Shown here one piece after another: positions 15,287-16,469 of a stretch of 16,469 bases of DNA. A model generated the notes under the pieces. The model was not told the origin of the DNA and ran no database searches. It worked only from the letters and a program-made list of their open reading frames with translations. The translations under genes were made by a program, and so were the position numbers. Position 1 is the first letter of the stretch. The number at the start of each line of letters is the position of its first letter. Source of the stretch: Armatimonadota bacterium (lineage in GTDB: Bacteria > Armatimonadota > UBA5829); assembly GCA_023474015.1 (NCBI GenBank), contig JAMCYN010000169.1, positions 1-16,469 on the forward strand, read 5' to 3'.

Positions 15287-15493
15287 TTTGGGGCTTTGCC
15301 CCAAACCCCACCAGAGACTCTGTCTCTGGACTCTGCCAGGGAGATGTTCTCCCTGGACCCCCGTCGTTTTAAGTTTTTTATTCCCCACCCTTAGGTGGGG
15401 AATAAAAAACTTCGAATGGGGTCTGGGGACAATGTCCCCAGCGCGTTCCAAGGGCGGAGGCCCTTGGTCGGGAGTCTGAGGGTGAAACCCTCA
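15287..15493. repeat. Array of seven hairpins, two inverted three-hairpin modules around a palindrome
   Basis: Seven near-perfect hairpins fill the ftsZ-mscS gap. H1 TTTGGGGC-TTT-GCCCCAAA (15287-15305). H2 CCAGAGAC-TCT-GTCTCTGG (15311-15329). H3 CCAGGGAGA-TGT-TCTCCCTGG (15336-15356). H4, the centre, a perfect 19-bp stem AAGTTTTTTATTCCCCACC with loop CTTA (15371-15412). H5 CTGGGGA-CAATG-TCCCCAG around 15425-15439, extendable by one pair or more. H6 CCAAGGGC-GGAG-GCCCTTGG (15448-15467). H7 TGAGGGT-GAA-ACCCTCA (15477-15493). Hairpin centres lie about -95, -71, -45, 0, +41, +66 and +94 bases from the middle. The right half, reverse-complemented, has the same order of stems and spacers as the left (ending CAGACCCC..TCG against TGGACCCC..TCG). 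I recall similar GGGG-CTTT-GCCCC / CCAG..CTGGACCCC units in other bacterial genomes, unchecked. Confidence 0.85.
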
Positions 15494-15507
15494 AAATAAC
15501 TGAACCT

Positions 15508-16469
15508 CTATCTTCTACGCAGGAACGCCGGAATGTCCAGCTCTCCCTCGGGGATCAGCGCCGCATCGTGCGTCGCCATAGCCGACGGCTTCGGAGCGGA
15601 CTCGGCTCCCACTGCGGCGGCAGCCTTGGCCTCAATGGCCTTCTGCTGCTGCCTCTCGATGACATCGAAGCCTGTCGCGAGAACGGTGATCTTGACCTCG
15701 TTAGCCATATTAGGATCGATTACGGTGCCGAAGATGACGTTCACGTTCTCCGAATCGCACGCCCTGTAGACGATATCGGCGGCCTCGTAGACCTCGGTAA
15801 GGGTGAGGTCGGGTCCGCCGGTAACGTTGATCAGCACGCCGCGAGCGCCGTCTATCGTTGTCTCAAGCAGCGGACTGGCGCAGGCCACCTCGGCGGCATG
15901 CGTGGCTCTCTGCTCTCCGGTCGCATGGCCGATGCCCATCAGGGCCGTGCCCTGGTCCGCCATGATAGCCTTGATGTCGGCGAAATCGACGTTGATCATA
16001 CCCGGTATAGTGATAATATCCGAAATCCCCTGCACGCCCTGCATCACGACATCGTCGGCGACCTTGAACGCATCATTCAGGGTGGCTCTCTTTTCGACCA
16101 CGTTCATCAGCCGGTCGTTGGGAATAACAATCAGCGTATCGACACGGTCTCTGAGTTCCTTGACGCCCTGGTCGGCGACCCTGGCGCGCCTGGGGGCCCT
16201 CGAACCGAACGGCTTGGTGACCACCGCGACGGTCAGCGCCCCCATTTCCTTGGACATCTCGGCGATGACCGGGGCCGCGCCCGTGCCGGTTCCGCCGCCC
16301 ATTCCCGCGGCGATAAAGACCATGTCAGCGCCCTCGAGCAGCCTGCGAATCTCGGGGCGGCTCTCCTCGGCGGATTCCTTGCCCATCTCGGGATTACCGC
16401 CCGCGCCCAGTCCCCGCGTGAGGTTAGAGCCTATCTGGAGCTTGCTCTTGGCGCTGGAGAGTTCCAACA
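15508..16469 (-). CDS. ftsZ: Cell division protein FtsZ (C-terminal part; 5' end outside window)
   Basis: Tubulin-like GTPase that forms the division ring at midcell. The frame is open to the right edge; the first residues seen ([21 protein letters not shown]) correspond to about position 50-70 of a complete FtsZ, so the T1 loop and true start are missing. The tubulin signature [12 protein letters not shown] is intact, as are VIPNDRLM and the T7 loop [11 protein letters not shown] with its catalytic Asp. After the core a short Ala-rich linker leads to DIPAFLRRR, the conserved C-terminal peptide that binds FtsA, SepF or ZipA-type partners. One oddity: the conserved PFxFEG segment reads PFGSRA owing to two compensating one-base indels (16192-16206). 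mscS follows on the same strand after the hairpin array. Confidence 0.97.
   Translation of the reverse strand, partial: LELSSAKSKLQIGSNLTRGLGAGGNPEMGKESAEESRPEIRRLLEGADMVFIAAGMGGGTGTGAAPVIAEMSKEMGALTVAVVTKPFGSRAPRRARVADQGVKELRDRVDTLIVIPNDRLMNVVEKRATLNDAFKVADDVVMQGVQGISDIITIPGMINVDFADIKAIMADQGTALMGIGHATGEQRATHAAEVACASPLLETTIDGARGVLINVTGGPDLTLTEVYEAADIVYRACDSENVNVIFGTVIDPNMANEVKITVLATGFDVIERQQQKAIEAKAAAAVGAESAPKPSAMATHDAALIPEGELDIPAFLRRR

Noticed and set aside
15371..15412. Central 19-bp palindrome as an intrinsic terminator of ftsZ
   Set aside because: The T-runs are on the 5' side of the GC core and A-runs on the 3' side on both strands, the reverse of what termination needs.
14703..15479. 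258-residue plus-strand frame opposite mscS
   Set aside because: Antisense to mscS and then translated from the hairpin array; no protein family recognised.
15287..15493. CRISPR array or integron attachment sites
   Set aside because: The stems differ in sequence and spacing, there are no direct repeats with unique spacers, and no cas or integrase gene is near.

Overview
The window looks like a chromosomal segment of an uncultured, moderately GC-rich bacterium. The lineage is an inference. A very large secreted protein with GEVED-type modules and a C-terminal OB-like region, a GH78-like enzyme, and an archaeal-type thymidylate synthase joined to a DUF4346-like domain together suggest Armatimonadota; Planctomycetota or a neighbouring phylum is possible. 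Housekeeping genes (pcrA, mscS-type channel, ftsZ) are bacterial. I see no rRNA, tRNA, CRISPR array, transposase or phage gene.

Layout. 1-2003 (+): the end of a thymidylate synthase-like gene (its start is outside the window), then a DEDD-type ribonuclease H-like exonuclease. 1996-5113 (-): a Mut7-C RNase-domain gene, a GH78-like glycosidase and a small YtxH-type membrane protein, read in that order and converging on the first block with an 8-base overlap. 5114-5575: a gene-free stretch with repeat fragments and an extended -10 promoter for pcrA (5576-7735, +). 7736-8063: repeats, two hairpins and a good promoter for a secreted peptidase-MA-like gene (8064-9650, +). 9651-10228: mostly empty, with two hairpins. 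10229-10528 (+): a small zinc-ribbon protein. 10557-10592: a strong hairpin between convergent genes. 10607-14029 (-): a 1140-residue secreted GEVED protein with a consensus promoter and a leader of about 200 nt. 14418-15257 (-): an MscS-type channel. 15258-15507: an array of seven hairpins. 15508-16469 (-): the C-terminal part of ftsZ, running off the right edge.

The genes do not form one pathway. The most notable signals are non-coding or sequence-level. (i) The seven hairpins between ftsZ and mscS are arranged almost symmetrically: two diverged copies of a three-hairpin module, head to head around a perfect 19-bp palindrome. (ii) Three TCGGGA/TCCCGA hairpins surround the peptidase gene, and two of them show paired arm changes. 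(iii) A 26-bp repeat flanks pcrA in inverted orientation with one mismatch. (iv) In ftsZ, two compensating one-base indels replace the conserved PFxFEG segment while the rest of the protein stays in frame. (v) pcrA may be translated from a leaderless message. I found no clear new defence, biosynthetic or mobile system. All family calls come from reading motifs by eye; no database search was run.
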